Below are positions 7,338-15,437 of a DNA stretch of 23,119 bases, piece by piece. Position 1 is the stretch's first letter. Every line of letters starts with the position of its first letter. The notes below the pieces were generated by a model. That model worked only from the letters and a program-made list of their open reading frames with translations, was not told where the DNA came from and did no database searches. A program made the position numbers and the translations under genes. Source of the stretch: CAYLMM01 sp964646035 (GTDB lineage Bacteria > Krumholzibacteriota > Krumholzibacteriia > LZORAL124-64-63); contig CAZYDJ010000021.1 in assembly GCA_964646035.1 (NCBI GenBank), positions 1-23,119 on the forward strand, in the 5' to 3' direction.

Positions 7338-9131
7338 TCATTCTGAAGCCGAAGAACCGTCCTTCAGCCCGCGACTCCTGAATCTCAATGCGGCCACGGC
7401 TTTTTCCTGCCGGGCCACCGATTCGAGCCGCGCAAACAGACCACGCACCTCCTCGGCATGATCACCGCCGGTCAGTTCGTCATGGCCGGCGAGCAGGTCG
7501 GTGACGAAACCGCGATAGGCCTCGTCCCTTTCGTGCCAGCGACTCATCACGAAACTCTCGGGCGATACTTCCTCGCCGCCGGCCCTGGCCTCCTGCCAGG
7601 CCGACAGATCCTGACGCAGGGCTTCGGCCTGCGGATCCGCCAGGGCGGTCTCTCGCCACAACTCGAGCATGAGGGCGGCGGCCACCCCCTTCTCATCGCG
7701 CAGGACGTGGGCGAGCATCCTGCGTTCGAGACCATTGCGGTCGATGCGGATCGAACCGACCGGCTCCGTCTCGGCTGCCGCCGGGGCTTGTGTATCGTCC
7801 CGGGCGATTACGGGGTCGGGCTCCCTGCCGACCCTCTTGAGGGCCGCTTCCCGCATCCGCAGCATCTCCGCGTCGAGCAATTCGCGACGCATGGAGTGGA
7901 TCTGTCCCAACTCATCGAGCAGCAACTCGCGGCGGATCGGATCCTCCACCGCGGCCAAAGCGTCGAGTGATTTCTTGATCGCCCGTTCCTTGCCCTCGCG
8001 ACCCCGGCCGCTTTCTACCGCTATGTCATGCAGCAGTTCCAGCCAGCTGGGCGCCTCCTGGAGCAGCGCGCCCAATGCCGCCGCTTCGTTCTCGCCCAGG
8101 AAATCGTCCGGATCCATCCCCAGCGGCAATCGGGCCACTCTCGGCTCCATGCCTGCGGCCAGAGCCACCTCTCCCGCCCGCACCGCGGCCTTGATCCCCG
8201 CCTTGTCCCCGTCATAGAGGATGAACAGCGTGCGGCAGCCCCGGTGCAGGGACTCCGCCTGTTCGCGGGTGAACGCGGTGCCGCAGGTCGCGACACTGTT
8301 GTTGAATCCGGCAGCCGCCAAAGCCATCAGATCCAGATATCCCTCGACCAGGATCGCCGTCTTGCGCCGGGCGATCGGAATGCGCGTCGAAGCGAAGCCG
8401 TACAGCAGCTTTCGCTTGTTGAAATAAGCGCTTTCCGGGGAATTGAGGTATTTCGGCTCGCCCTGACCCAGGACCCGGCCGCCGAAACCCGCGATCCTCT
8501 GGGCAACGTTCCTGACCGGAAATATAACCCTGTTGCGAAAATAGGCAAAAGGGGCCTCTTGATCCCTTTTTTTCAGAAGTCCAGCCCGCAAAGCAAGTTC
8601 GGGACCCACACCCTTTTTCTCGAGGCCGTCCCTGATCCACGCCGTACCGCCGGGAGCGAATCCCACCTCGAAACGGCGCAGCAGTTCGTCGGAAAAACCG
8701 CGGTCCCGCATATAGGCCAGGCACTCGCTGCCCGCGGGCGACCAGAGAGCGTCGACGAACAGTTCCGAAGCGGCCTCGGTAGCCCGGAAATGGGCCTGGC
8801 GCTCCCCTTCTGACTCGTCGTTGTCGGTCAGGAAACGGGCCAGATCGATATTCAGGGGCCGGGCCAGGATCTCGAGCGCCTCGGGGAATGAAAGTCCCTG
8901 CAATTTCATCAGAAACGAGAGAACGTCACCGCCTTCGCCACAACCGAAGCATTTGTAGATCTGGCGGGCGGGATTTACCTGGAAACTGGGGGTCTTCTCG
9001 CGGTGGAAGGGGCAAAGACCCTTGAAAGCCGAGCCGGCGGGCTTCAGCGAGACATACTGACGCACCACCTCGACAATGTCGGTTTCGTCCTTGATCCGGC
9101 TGACTATGTCCCGTGGCAAAACTGGCGACAT
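7338..9131 (-). CDS. dnaG: DNA primase DnaG
   Basis: Makes RNA primers at the replication fork. 597 residues. N-terminal CHC2-type zinc-binding domain (C40, H43, C61, C64; LCPFHREKTPSF...KCFGCGEGGDV). The catalytic core has YFRNRVIFPVRN (~197-208) and PKYLNSPES (~226-234). The TOPRIM domain has metal ligands E263 (AILVEGYLDLM) and D307/D309 (LFILYDGDKAG). The C-terminal ~200 residues are helical and poorly conserved, where DnaB would bind. The ATG at 9129-9131 is chosen over a TTG 27 bases upstream because the Shine-Dalgarno GGAGGAG lies between them, 10 bases before the ATG, and homology begins at DIVSRIKDETDIVEVV. A candidate promoter precedes it, upstream of dnaG-rpoD. Confidence 0.97.
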   Translation of the reverse strand: MSPVLPRDIVSRIKDETDIVEVVRQYVSLKPAGSAFKGLCPFHREKTPSFQVNPARQIYKCFGCGEGGDVLSFLMKLQGLSFPEALEILARPLNIDLARFLTDNDESEGERQAHFRATEAASELFVDALWSPAGSECLAYMRDRGFSDELLRRFEVGFAPGGTAWIRDGLEKKGVGPELALRAGLLKKRDQEAPFAYFRNRVIFPVRNVAQRIAGFGGRVLGQGEPKYLNSPESAYFNKRKLLYGFASTRIPIARRKTAILVEGYLDLMALAAAGFNNSVATCGTAFTREQAESLHRGCRTLFILYDGDKAGIKAAVRAGEVALAAGMEPRVARLPLGMDPDDFLGENEAAALGALLQEAPSWLELLHDIAVESGRGREGKERAIKKSLDALAAVEDPIRRELLLDELGQIHSMRRELLDAEMLRMREAALKRVGREPDPVIARDDTQAPAAAETEPVGSIRIDRNGLERRMLAHVLRDEKGVAAALMLELWRETALADPQAEALRQDLSAWQEARAGGEEVSPESFVMSRWHERDEAYRGFVTDLLAGHDELTGGDHAEEVRGLFARLESVARQEKAVAALRFRSRGLKDGSSASE

Positions 9132-9193
9132 CGACGCGAGACTCCTCCGGAGTCGCAACCATAGTGCCTCGTGGCGATCTGGGCGGACCGAAT

Positions 9194-9222
9194 AGAGTAC
9201 AATTTTTTCTGGAGTTTGTCCA
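9194..9222 (-). promoter_or_regulatory. Candidate promoter of dnaG-rpoD
   Basis: The 97-base mutS2-dnaG spacer has an AT-rich island unlike its surroundings. On the minus strand TGGACA (9217-9222, 5/6 to TTGACA), 17 bases including an A6 run, then TACTCT (9194-9199, only 3/6). The -35 is good and the -10 weak. Confidence 0.45.
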
Positions 9223-9231
9223 CTCGCCGGA

Positions 9232-11649
9232 TCAATCAGCTAATCCGACTACGGTGACGCCGTGCCCGCCCTGGTCCAGGGGAGCTTCGGTGAAGGAGTT
9301 CACCCGGGGATCGGATTTCAGTTTCTCCCGCAAATATGCCGCCAAACGACCGGTTCCGATACCGTGAATGATGCGGATCTCGCTCAGCCCGGCCGGGATG
9401 GCCCTGTCCAGCAGACGATCGACAGCATCCCAGCCCTCATCCCCCCGGAAACCGCGCAGATCGATTTCCTGCAGGGACGCCGGCGAGTCGCCGCCCCAAT
9501 TCCAACCCGCCGTCTCGGTCGGCTGCGGCTCATTCTGATCCTGTCCTCCCGCGACCGGGATGACCCCCGAGCGGTCCAGGGTCAGGCGCATGCCGCGGGC
9601 GTCGGCCACGATCTTGGCGCCGCGGACTTCGATCACCAGCCCGGTCAGGCCCAGATGGGGAATGCGGACGCGATCACCCGGCGACACTTCCGGCGCCCGG
9701 GGCTTGTGCAGGGCGGGCGCATGGGCGGCGAGCTTCTCCTTCAACCGGCGCAGCTTCTCGCGCCCGGCGCGGATGCTCGGGCTGTCGGCTCCCGAACTGC
9801 GCAGATCCCGCACCACCGCTTCGATGCTGCGTCTCCCCTCGGCCAGCAGATCATCCGCCTCGCGGCGAACGGCCTCGAGACTGCGCTGCTTCTCCTTGTC
9901 GATGCCGGCCAGACGTTCGGCGAGATCCCGTTCGCGCCGGCGCAGGCTGTCGACCAGTTCCCGGCTCTCGACCTCGGCGGCCGCCGCGGCGCGGGCGCGG
10001 TTGCCCAGGTCCGCCAGCAGCTGCTCCAACTGGAATCGATCCTCCCCCAGACGGGAACGGGCGCGATCCAGCAACTCGGACGGGAAGGGCAAGCGGGCGG
10101 CGATGTCGAAGGCGTGGCTGGCGCCGGGAATCCCCTGGCGCAAGGTGAACAGGGGGCGCAGGCTCTTCTCGTCGAAATCCATCGCCGCGTTCTGCATCGC
10201 GGGATGATCGGCGACGGCCGCCTTCAGCAGTCCGTAATGGGTCGAAGCCAGCACCAGGGCTCCGCGTTCGGCAAGACCCTCGAGAACCGAAAAGGCCAGG
10301 GCGGTGCCCTCTTCGGGGTCGGTGCCGCTGCCGATCTCGTCGCAGAGCACCAACGAACCGGGGCCGGCCAGATCGAGGAAACGGACCAGATGTCCGAGGT
10401 GGGCGGTAAAGCTGCTCAATGACATCTCGATTGACTGTTCGTCGCCGAGATCGACGCAGAGCCGGTTGATCAGGGGAAGCTCGGTATCCTCGCGGGCCGG
10501 GATGTCCCAGCCGCATTGGGCGATCAAAACGAGTACGCCGACCCCCTTGAGAGCCACCGACTTGCCACCGGCGTTGGGACCGCTGATCACCAGCGCCCGC
10601 TGGTCGGCGTTCATCACGAGATCGAGCGGAACCACCGTGCCCGGATCCTGCGCCTGGGCCAGCAGCAGCGGATGGCGGCCGTGACGCAGGCGCAGCGGCC
10701 GTCCCGGCTCCAGCAGGGGACGCGCTCCGCCGATCGAGCGGCTCCAGAGCATCGTCGAGCGCACCTCGTCGCAGAGCAGCAACAGACGCGCGGCGCGATG
10801 CAGTTCGGCGGCCGACTCCTCCACCACCCGGTTCAGCTCCAGCACGATGCGCTCGGCCTCGGCCGCCGCGTCCAGACGGCATTCCACCAGATCGTTCTGC
10901 ATCTGCACCACCGCCGCCGGCTCGACGAATATGGTGCCGCCGGTGCCGGAACGATCATGGACGATGCCTTCGATCCGCCGACTCGAACCCGAGCGCAGGG
11001 GCAGGCAGAACCGGTCACCGCGCAGGGTGACCTCCGGACCGTTCGTCCAGCCGCGGGAACGGGCCGTCTCCATTGCCGTGTTGACCGACCGGCGCACAGC
11101 CTGTTCCTGGTCCCGGGCCTGACGGCGCAGCCGTGCCAGCAGCGGGGTGGCGTTGTCGCGGACAGTACCGTCGCGATCCAGCGCCCGGTCGACCGCCGAG
11201 ACGATCCCGGCGAAGGAAGGCGCCGCGGCCGCGGCCCCGTTCCAGGTGGGGCAGGCTTCCTCCCTGGCCAGCAGATGATCGCGGAATCGATCCAGATCGG
11301 AGGCTGTCCGGGCGATGTGGACGAGATCCGGACCCTCCAACCGCAGCGGCCGGTCGTGCTCGAGCAGATCCATCAGATCGGAGACTTCGACAAGGGGCGG
11401 CCAGCGATCGTGATCGCCGTCGCCGCGCAATTCGTCGGCCAGCCGGCGGTGAAGCGATACCGGTTCGATGTCGGAGTAGGGGCGGCGGGAAACGATCGAC
11501 TCCACGGCGCGGCGGCAGCGGGCCTGGCCGGCCGCCAGCATGGTCACGCGGCGCCACTCCAACAGGTCCAGGGCGCGGGCGTGGACCGGGTCGTCAGGCA
11601 GCACGGCTTCGCGGTCGAAGCGTTCGATCAGTTCCAGAAGGTCATGCAA
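9232..11649 (-). CDS. mutS2: Endonuclease MutS2 (MutS-like ATPase with Smr domain)
   Basis: MutS2 proteins act on branched DNA (suppressing homologous recombination in some bacteria) and on collided ribosomes in others. About 805 residues. MutS core/lever (~25-330), including LDLLEWRRV and the FVEPAAVVQMQN region (~241-252); ATPase with Walker A GPNAGGKS (357-364), Walker B LVLCDEIGSGTDPEEG (433-448) and ASTHYGLLK; a coiled-coil clamp (~540-660); a KOW-like strand region; and a C-terminal Smr nuclease domain with IDLRG and RIIHGIGTGRL. There is no mismatch-recognition domain, which separates it from MutS. The start is uncertain: TTG at 11647-11649 (overlapping the cvpA stop by 8 bases) or GTG at 11602-11604 (790 residues). 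The frame remains open further upstream, inside cvpA, but without homology. Confidence 0.93.
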   Translation of the reverse strand: MHDLLELIERFDREAVLPDDPVHARALDLLEWRRVTMLAAGQARCRRAVESIVSRRPYSDIEPVSLHRRLADELRGDGDHDRWPPLVEVSDLMDLLEHDRPLRLEGPDLVHIARTASDLDRFRDHLLAREEACPTWNGAAAAAPSFAGIVSAVDRALDRDGTVRDNATPLLARLRRQARDQEQAVRRSVNTAMETARSRGWTNGPEVTLRGDRFCLPLRSGSSRRIEGIVHDRSGTGGTIFVEPAAVVQMQNDLVECRLDAAAEAERIVLELNRVVEESAAELHRAARLLLLCDEVRSTMLWSRSIGGARPLLEPGRPLRLRHGRHPLLLAQAQDPGTVVPLDLVMNADQRALVISGPNAGGKSVALKGVGVLVLIAQCGWDIPAREDTELPLINRLCVDLGDEQSIEMSLSSFTAHLGHLVRFLDLAGPGSLVLCDEIGSGTDPEEGTALAFSVLEGLAERGALVLASTHYGLLKAAVADHPAMQNAAMDFDEKSLRPLFTLRQGIPGASHAFDIAARLPFPSELLDRARSRLGEDRFQLEQLLADLGNRARAAAAAEVESRELVDSLRRRERDLAERLAGIDKEKQRSLEAVRREADDLLAEGRRSIEAVVRDLRSSGADSPSIRAGREKLRRLKEKLAAHAPALHKPRAPEVSPGDRVRIPHLGLTGLVIEVRGAKIVADARGMRLTLDRSGVIPVAGGQDQNEPQPTETAGWNWGGDSPASLQEIDLRGFRGDEGWDAVDRLLDRAIPAGLSEIRIIHGIGTGRLAAYLREKLKSDPRVNSFTEAPLDQGGHGVTVVGLAD

Positions 11650-12217
11650 ATTCCCGACCCCGCTGGACGACGGTGTTCGCCGCGCCGAGGCGCTCTTTCG
11701 AGAATTCGAGGGCCTGTTCGAGGACTCGCCGCTCGTCGACCCCCATCTTGCGGAAAAGGCTGTAGAGCCTGGGCGCGGCTTCATAGATCATCTGGGTCGG
11801 CACGCTCGCGGTGAACCGGTCGCGCACCTTCTCCCCGCCGGGCAGTTGAGTGGCGCCCAGCAACAGCACGCTGCAGAACAGGGTGCCGATCAGCAGGCCG
11901 AAAACCGCGCCGCCGCAGCGGTCGATCCAACCCAGGATCGACACGCGGACTATCTTCGCGATCAACTTCGCCGCCCACCGGGTCAGCAACAGCCCGGCCA
12001 GGAACACCACGACCCAGGAGACCGCCACCGCCGCGTTCTGGGACATGTCGAAGGCCCTCTGCAGCAGTCCGCCGAGAATCGGGGCCAGGGCCGAGGCGGC
12101 GAAGAAGCTGGCCAGTACGCCGGCGAACTCCAGCACCCGGCGGATCAGTCCGATCCGCATTCCCATCACCGTGAAAACGATGAGCACGCCCGCCGTGGCT
12201 GCAACCAGCAAATCCAT
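11642..12217 (-). CDS. cvpA: CvpA family inner-membrane protein
   Basis: 191 residues with four hydrophobic segments (~1-22, 27-50, 63-85, 100-123) and a soluble C-terminal tail, the CvpA layout. In E. coli CvpA is linked to colicin V production and bile-salt resistance; its molecular role is unclear. The loop RVSILGWIDRCGGAVFGLLIGT matches the family's conserved DRxxGAxxGxxxG pattern. The ATG at 12215-12217 has GAGGGGG 5 bases upstream. It begins 13 bases after yqeY and runs into mutS2, an adjacency seen in many bacteria, so it is probably co-transcribed. Confidence 0.9.
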   Translation of the reverse strand: MDLLVAATAGVLIVFTVMGMRIGLIRRVLEFAGVLASFFAASALAPILGGLLQRAFDMSQNAAVAVSWVVVFLAGLLLTRWAAKLIAKIVRVSILGWIDRCGGAVFGLLIGTLFCSVLLLGATQLPGGEKVRDRFTASVPTQMIYEAAPRLYSLFRKMGVDERRVLEQALEFSKERLGAANTVVQRGREFA

Positions 12218-12230
12218 CGGTCCCCCTCGT

Positions 12231-12686
12231 CTAGCTGGAGAGATGCTTCTTGACCGCGGCGCTGACCCGCGAGCCGTCGGCGCGTCCGGCCACGCCGGGC
12301 ATCACGGCCTTCATCACCTTGCCCATGTCGCGCGGACTTTCGGCGCCGGTCTCGGCGATCGCCGCGGCGACCAGCCGTTCCAATTCGGCGTCATCCAGTT
12401 CGGCGGGCAGATAGCCGCCGACGATCTCGAGTTCGGCCTCGGCGGCGGCGACGAGTTCCTCGCGGCCGCTGTCGCGCGCTCCGGCCAGGGAATCCTTCAC
12501 CTTCTTGGCGTAGGATTGGATGACCTTCACCACCCGGTCCTCTGCCAACTCCACCCGCTCGTCGATCTCGACCTGCTTGATCGCGGCCTGCATCATCCTG
12601 AGCACCTGCAGCCGGTTCTTGTCCTTGGCCTTCATGGCGGTCACGGTGTCCGCCTTCAGCCTGCCGGCAATCTCTCCGCTGGCCAT
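12231..12686 (-). CDS. yqeY: GatB/YqeY-domain protein
   Basis: 151 residues, the usual length of the stand-alone YqeY family, related to the tail domain of GatB (tRNA amidotransferase). Its own biochemical role is not established. Conserved features: LKADTVTAMKAKDKNRLQVLRMM near the N-terminus, SLAGARDSGREELVAAAEAELEIVGGYLP (~85-113, matching the AGRxDLxxxExxExxxLxxYLP pattern) and DMGKVMKAVMP near residue 130. The ATG at 12684-12686 is preceded by AAGAGAAG. In Firmicutes yqeY follows rpsU; here no rpsU is present and the 105-base upstream spacer is too small for it. Confidence 0.93.
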   Translation of the reverse strand: MASGEIAGRLKADTVTAMKAKDKNRLQVLRMMQAAIKQVEIDERVELAEDRVVKVIQSYAKKVKDSLAGARDSGREELVAAAEAELEIVGGYLPAELDDAELERLVAAAIAETGAESPRDMGKVMKAVMPGVAGRADGSRVSAAVKKHLSS

Positions 12687-12758
12687 TGTCTTCTCTTTCG
12701 TTGACGTAACCGGCGCCTTCGCGGCGTCGAGCGGCCGCCACCGCGGCGACCGGATTCC

Positions 12759-12787
12759 ACTATGCAGCCGACCGGTCCGATCGTCCA
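12759..12787 (-). promoter_or_regulatory. Candidate promoter upstream of yqeY-cvpA-mutS2
   Basis: The rsmE-yqeY spacer (12687-12791) has minus-strand TGGACG (12782-12787, 4/6), 17 bases, CATAGT (12759-12764, 4/6). Both boxes are moderate, so this is tentative. The rest of the spacer is GC-rich with a 5-bp GCCGC/GCGGC hairpin and no other recognisable element. Confidence 0.35.
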
Positions 12788-12791
12788 GCAT

Positions 12792-13583
12792 CTAACCGGC
12801 AGCACGGATCAGATCGCGGGCGGTCTGCAGGATCACCATCCCGGCCGCGGCCGCGGTCTCGGTACGCAGACGATGCGGTCCCAACCGCACCGGAATCGCC
12901 GCGCGGGCCAGGACTTCCAGCTCGGAATCGCTCCAGCCGCCCTCCGGCCCCACCAGCCAGCCGATATCGTTCGGCGGCGAATCGCCGTCGCGAGCCGCGT
13001 CCAGGATCTGCTGCGGACCGATCAACGAACCGGCGGTATCGGCCCGGGCCTGGTGATCCGGCACCGAGACCCCGTAGTAGAGAACGGCCGCGGGCAGGGC
13101 GGAAAGGAATTCGGCGAGAGTGGACGGGGGATGCAGCCCGGGCAGCCGGGAGCGGCCGGACTGCTTGAGCGCCGAGCGCAGCGTCGAGCTCCAGCGCGTG
13201 GATTTTCCCGGCCGGGGATCGACCACGGCGTGCTCCGTACGCAGGGGCCACACATCATGCGCGCCGATCTCCACGGCCTTTTCCAGGGCCCACTCGAAGC
13301 GACGGCCCTTGATCACACCGCAGGCCAGATGCAGCCGGGGCGGACCGGCGGCCTCGGGGTCTTCACGCACGGCCGCGATCTCGACCAGGGCGGAGCGCCG
13401 ATCCGCGCTTTCGATCCTGCCGTCGTAATAACGACCGTGGCCGTCGGTCAGCAGGACCGGATCACCGGGGCGCGACCGCATCACCTTCAACAGGTGGCGG
13501 CTTTCTTCGGCGCAGAGACGCACCTTCGCACCCGCGGCGAGCGGGGAATCCACGGCGATGTCATCCAGAAGATACAGGTTCAC
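12792..13583 (-). CDS. rsmE: 16S rRNA (uracil-1498-N3)-methyltransferase RsmE
   Basis: Methylates U1498 of 16S rRNA in the 30S decoding region using SAM. 263 residues. N-terminal PUA-like domain (ESRHLLKVMRSRPGD, ~27-41), then a SPOUT methyltransferase domain with the trefoil-knot motifs: EKAVEIGAHDVWPL (~101-114), LKQSGRSRLP (~139-148), WLVGPEGGWSDSELE (~209-223) and VRLGPHRLRTETAAAAG (~232-248). GTG start at 13581-13583 with GGGAGG 6 bases upstream. It follows dnaJ by 25 bases; dnaJ-rsmE linkage (often with prmA between) is known in Firmicutes and other phyla. Confidence 0.95.
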   Translation of the reverse strand: MNLYLLDDIAVDSPLAAGAKVRLCAEESRHLLKVMRSRPGDPVLLTDGHGRYYDGRIESADRRSALVEIAAVREDPEAAGPPRLHLACGVIKGRRFEWALEKAVEIGAHDVWPLRTEHAVVDPRPGKSTRWSSTLRSALKQSGRSRLPGLHPPSTLAEFLSALPAAVLYYGVSVPDHQARADTAGSLIGPQQILDAARDGDSPPNDIGWLVGPEGGWSDSELEVLARAAIPVRLGPHRLRTETAAAAGMVILQTARDLIRAAG

Positions 13584-13608
13584 CGGCCGCCTCCCGGTGG
13601 GCGGGAAA

Positions 13609-14745
13609 TCAGTTGAAGAGGCCCCGGCCCGGTTTCGGAACCCGCGAGGCGATATCGTCGCGCAGATCCTCGAGCCGCTGCTTCTGGGAATCGTCCAGAT
13701 CCTGCACGGTCCAGGACAGCACGCGCACCAGCTGGTCCCCCTTGCCGCTGCGGTTCAGACGCGGCATGCCCTTGCCCCGCAGCCGGAAGATCTTGTGGGT
13801 ATGGGTGCCGGCCGGGATGTTCAGGATGACACGCCCCTCGAGGGTCGGAGTCTCGATCTTGGCGCCGAGCATGAGGTCGACCGGAGACACGGGGACATCG
13901 ATCAGGATGTCATCGCCGTGGCGCTCGAAGACCGGATCCTCGGCTACGTCCATCACTACCCGCACGTCGCCGGAGGGGCCGCCCTGGGAACCGCTGTCGC
14001 CGCGGCCGGGCAATTCCATGTAATTGCCGGTGGCGACGCCGGCGGGGATGCGCACCTCGATGGTCTCTTCGCCGCGGACGGTGCCGGTGCCGCTGCAGGA
14101 ACCGCAGGGATGTTCGACCATCCGCCCCCGCCCCTGGCAATTGGGGCAGATCCCCTCCTGCACCATCTGGCCGAATATGGATTGGCGAACCTGGCGCACG
14201 CGTCCCCGGCCCCCGCACTGGGAACAGGATACGGGCTGGCTGCCGGCCGCGGCGCCGGTGCCTTCGCATTCCCGGCAGGAGACCTGCTTGCGCAGCTTGA
14301 TCTTCTTGGTCACTCCGTCGGCCGCTTCGCGCAGGGTGAGCTTCACCTTCACCTGCAGGTCGCGGCCGCGGTTCGAAGCGCCGCCGCCGGACCGGCCGCC
14401 GCCGAAGATGTCCTCGAAACCGCCGAAGCCGCCGAAGTTGCGCAGGAAAGATTCCAGCGCGTCGTCGAGACCGAATCCGGCGCCGTACCCGGCCTGGCCG
14501 CCGAAGCCGGCCGACTGGTCGAAGGCCGCGTGGCCGAACTGGTTGTACTGCTGCTTCTTCTGGGGATCCTTGAGGATCTCGTAGGCTTCGGTCGCCTCGC
14601 GGAACTTCTCGCCGGCGCTTTTATCGTCCGGATTGCGGTCCGGATGATACTTCACCGCGAGCTTCCTGTACGCCTTCTTGATCTCGTTCTCGGTGGCGTC
14701 CTTGCCTACTCCGAGAATTTCATAATAATCACGCTTGCCGGCCAT
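13609..14745 (-). CDS. dnaJ: Chaperone DnaJ (Hsp40), type I
   Basis: Co-chaperone that delivers substrates to DnaK and stimulates its ATPase. 378 residues, full length. J domain (1-70) with the essential HPD at 34-36; Gly/Phe-rich linker (~76-120); four-repeat zinc region CxxCxGxG with cysteines 157/160, 174/177, 200/203 and 214/217; then two C-terminal beta-barrel substrate domains ending in GRGLFN. ATG at 14743-14745 with GAGG 4 bases upstream. It starts 27 bases after grpE, so dnaK, which sits here in many genomes, is not in this operon. Confidence 0.97.
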   Translation of the reverse strand: MAGKRDYYEILGVGKDATENEIKKAYRKLAVKYHPDRNPDDKSAGEKFREATEAYEILKDPQKKQQYNQFGHAAFDQSAGFGGQAGYGAGFGLDDALESFLRNFGGFGGFEDIFGGGRSGGGASNRGRDLQVKVKLTLREAADGVTKKIKLRKQVSCRECEGTGAAAGSQPVSCSQCGGRGRVRQVRQSIFGQMVQEGICPNCQGRGRMVEHPCGSCSGTGTVRGEETIEVRIPAGVATGNYMELPGRGDSGSQGGPSGDVRVVMDVAEDPVFERHGDDILIDVPVSPVDLMLGAKIETPTLEGRVILNIPAGTHTHKIFRLRGKGMPRLNRSGKGDQLVRVLSWTVQDLDDSQKQRLEDLRDDIASRVPKPGRGLFN

Positions 14746-14772
14746 TTCGCCTCATCTCAGCGGTTGGATGTC

Positions 14773-15366
14773 TCAGCGGGCCACCACGACCCGGCTCGGA
14801 CGCAGGACGAGGTCGCCCATGCGATAACCGGCCTGGGCCACGTCGGTGATCTCTCCGGATTCGTAATCTTCACTTTCGATCTGCATGACGGCTTCGTGGA
14901 GATTGGGATCGAAGACCGTTCCCGGCCCGGCAGCGATGCGGACGAGGCCGCGGGCGGACAGGATCTCGTTCAGCCGGCCGTGGACCAGATCCATGCCCTC
15001 GCGAAATGACGCCAGGGATTCCCCGTCGCCGCCGTCCTCGGGCAGCGCGGCCTCGGCCCGCTCGAAGTTGTCCAGAACCTCGAGCAGATCGCGCAGGCAA
15101 TCGGCCACTGCGAAGCGGCGGCTGTCGGCGACTTCCTTGCGGCTGCGTTTGCGGAAGTTGTCCAACTCGGCGACGATGCGCAGCCAGCGATCCTTGTAAT
15201 CGTCACGTTCAATCTGCATTTCCGCCAACGGGTCGGGCTCCACTGCCTCGGCCGCGGGAGCCTCATCTTCCACTTCCTCGTCGACCTCCGCGGGCTCGGA
15301 CTCTTCGGCCCCGGTCTCATCCAGTTCGGGGGGCTCCTGCTCGCGATTCTTCTTCTTCTTGGACAT
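14773..15366 (-). CDS. grpE: Nucleotide exchange factor GrpE
   Basis: Releases ADP from DnaK. 197 residues: a long acidic N-terminal tail (~10-50, Glu/Asp-rich), the dimerising long helix (~50-110; DDYKDRWLRIVAELDNFRKR), a short helical segment, and the C-terminal beta-domain containing FDPNLHEAVMQ and the closing MGDLVLRPSRVVVAR. The ATG at 15364-15366 starts MSKKKKN, with AAAGGA 9 bases upstream. It is separated from hrcA by 71 bases with no terminator or promoter that I can recognise, so probably the same transcript. Confidence 0.96.
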   Translation of the reverse strand: MSKKKKNREQEPPELDETGAEESEPAEVDEEVEDEAPAAEAVEPDPLAEMQIERDDYKDRWLRIVAELDNFRKRSRKEVADSRRFAVADCLRDLLEVLDNFERAEAALPEDGGDGESLASFREGMDLVHGRLNEILSARGLVRIAAGPGTVFDPNLHEAVMQIESEDYESGEITDVAQAGYRMGDLVLRPSRVVVAR

Positions 15367-15437
15367 TCGGATCAGTCCTTTGGATCAGGATCGGATCATG
15401 ACCGGCAGGCCGCCGTCGGCGCGGACCGGCCCGACCT

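Noticed and set aside
5459..7381. Plus-strand open frame of ~640 codons antisense to tRNA-Ile2 and rpoD
   Set aside because: Reads through a tRNA and the complement of a fully conserved sigma factor; the composition is that of a mirrored coding strand.
12687..12791. Possible rpsU remnant in the rsmE-yqeY spacer
   Set aside because: Only 105 bases, with no basic-rich small-protein frame resembling S21.
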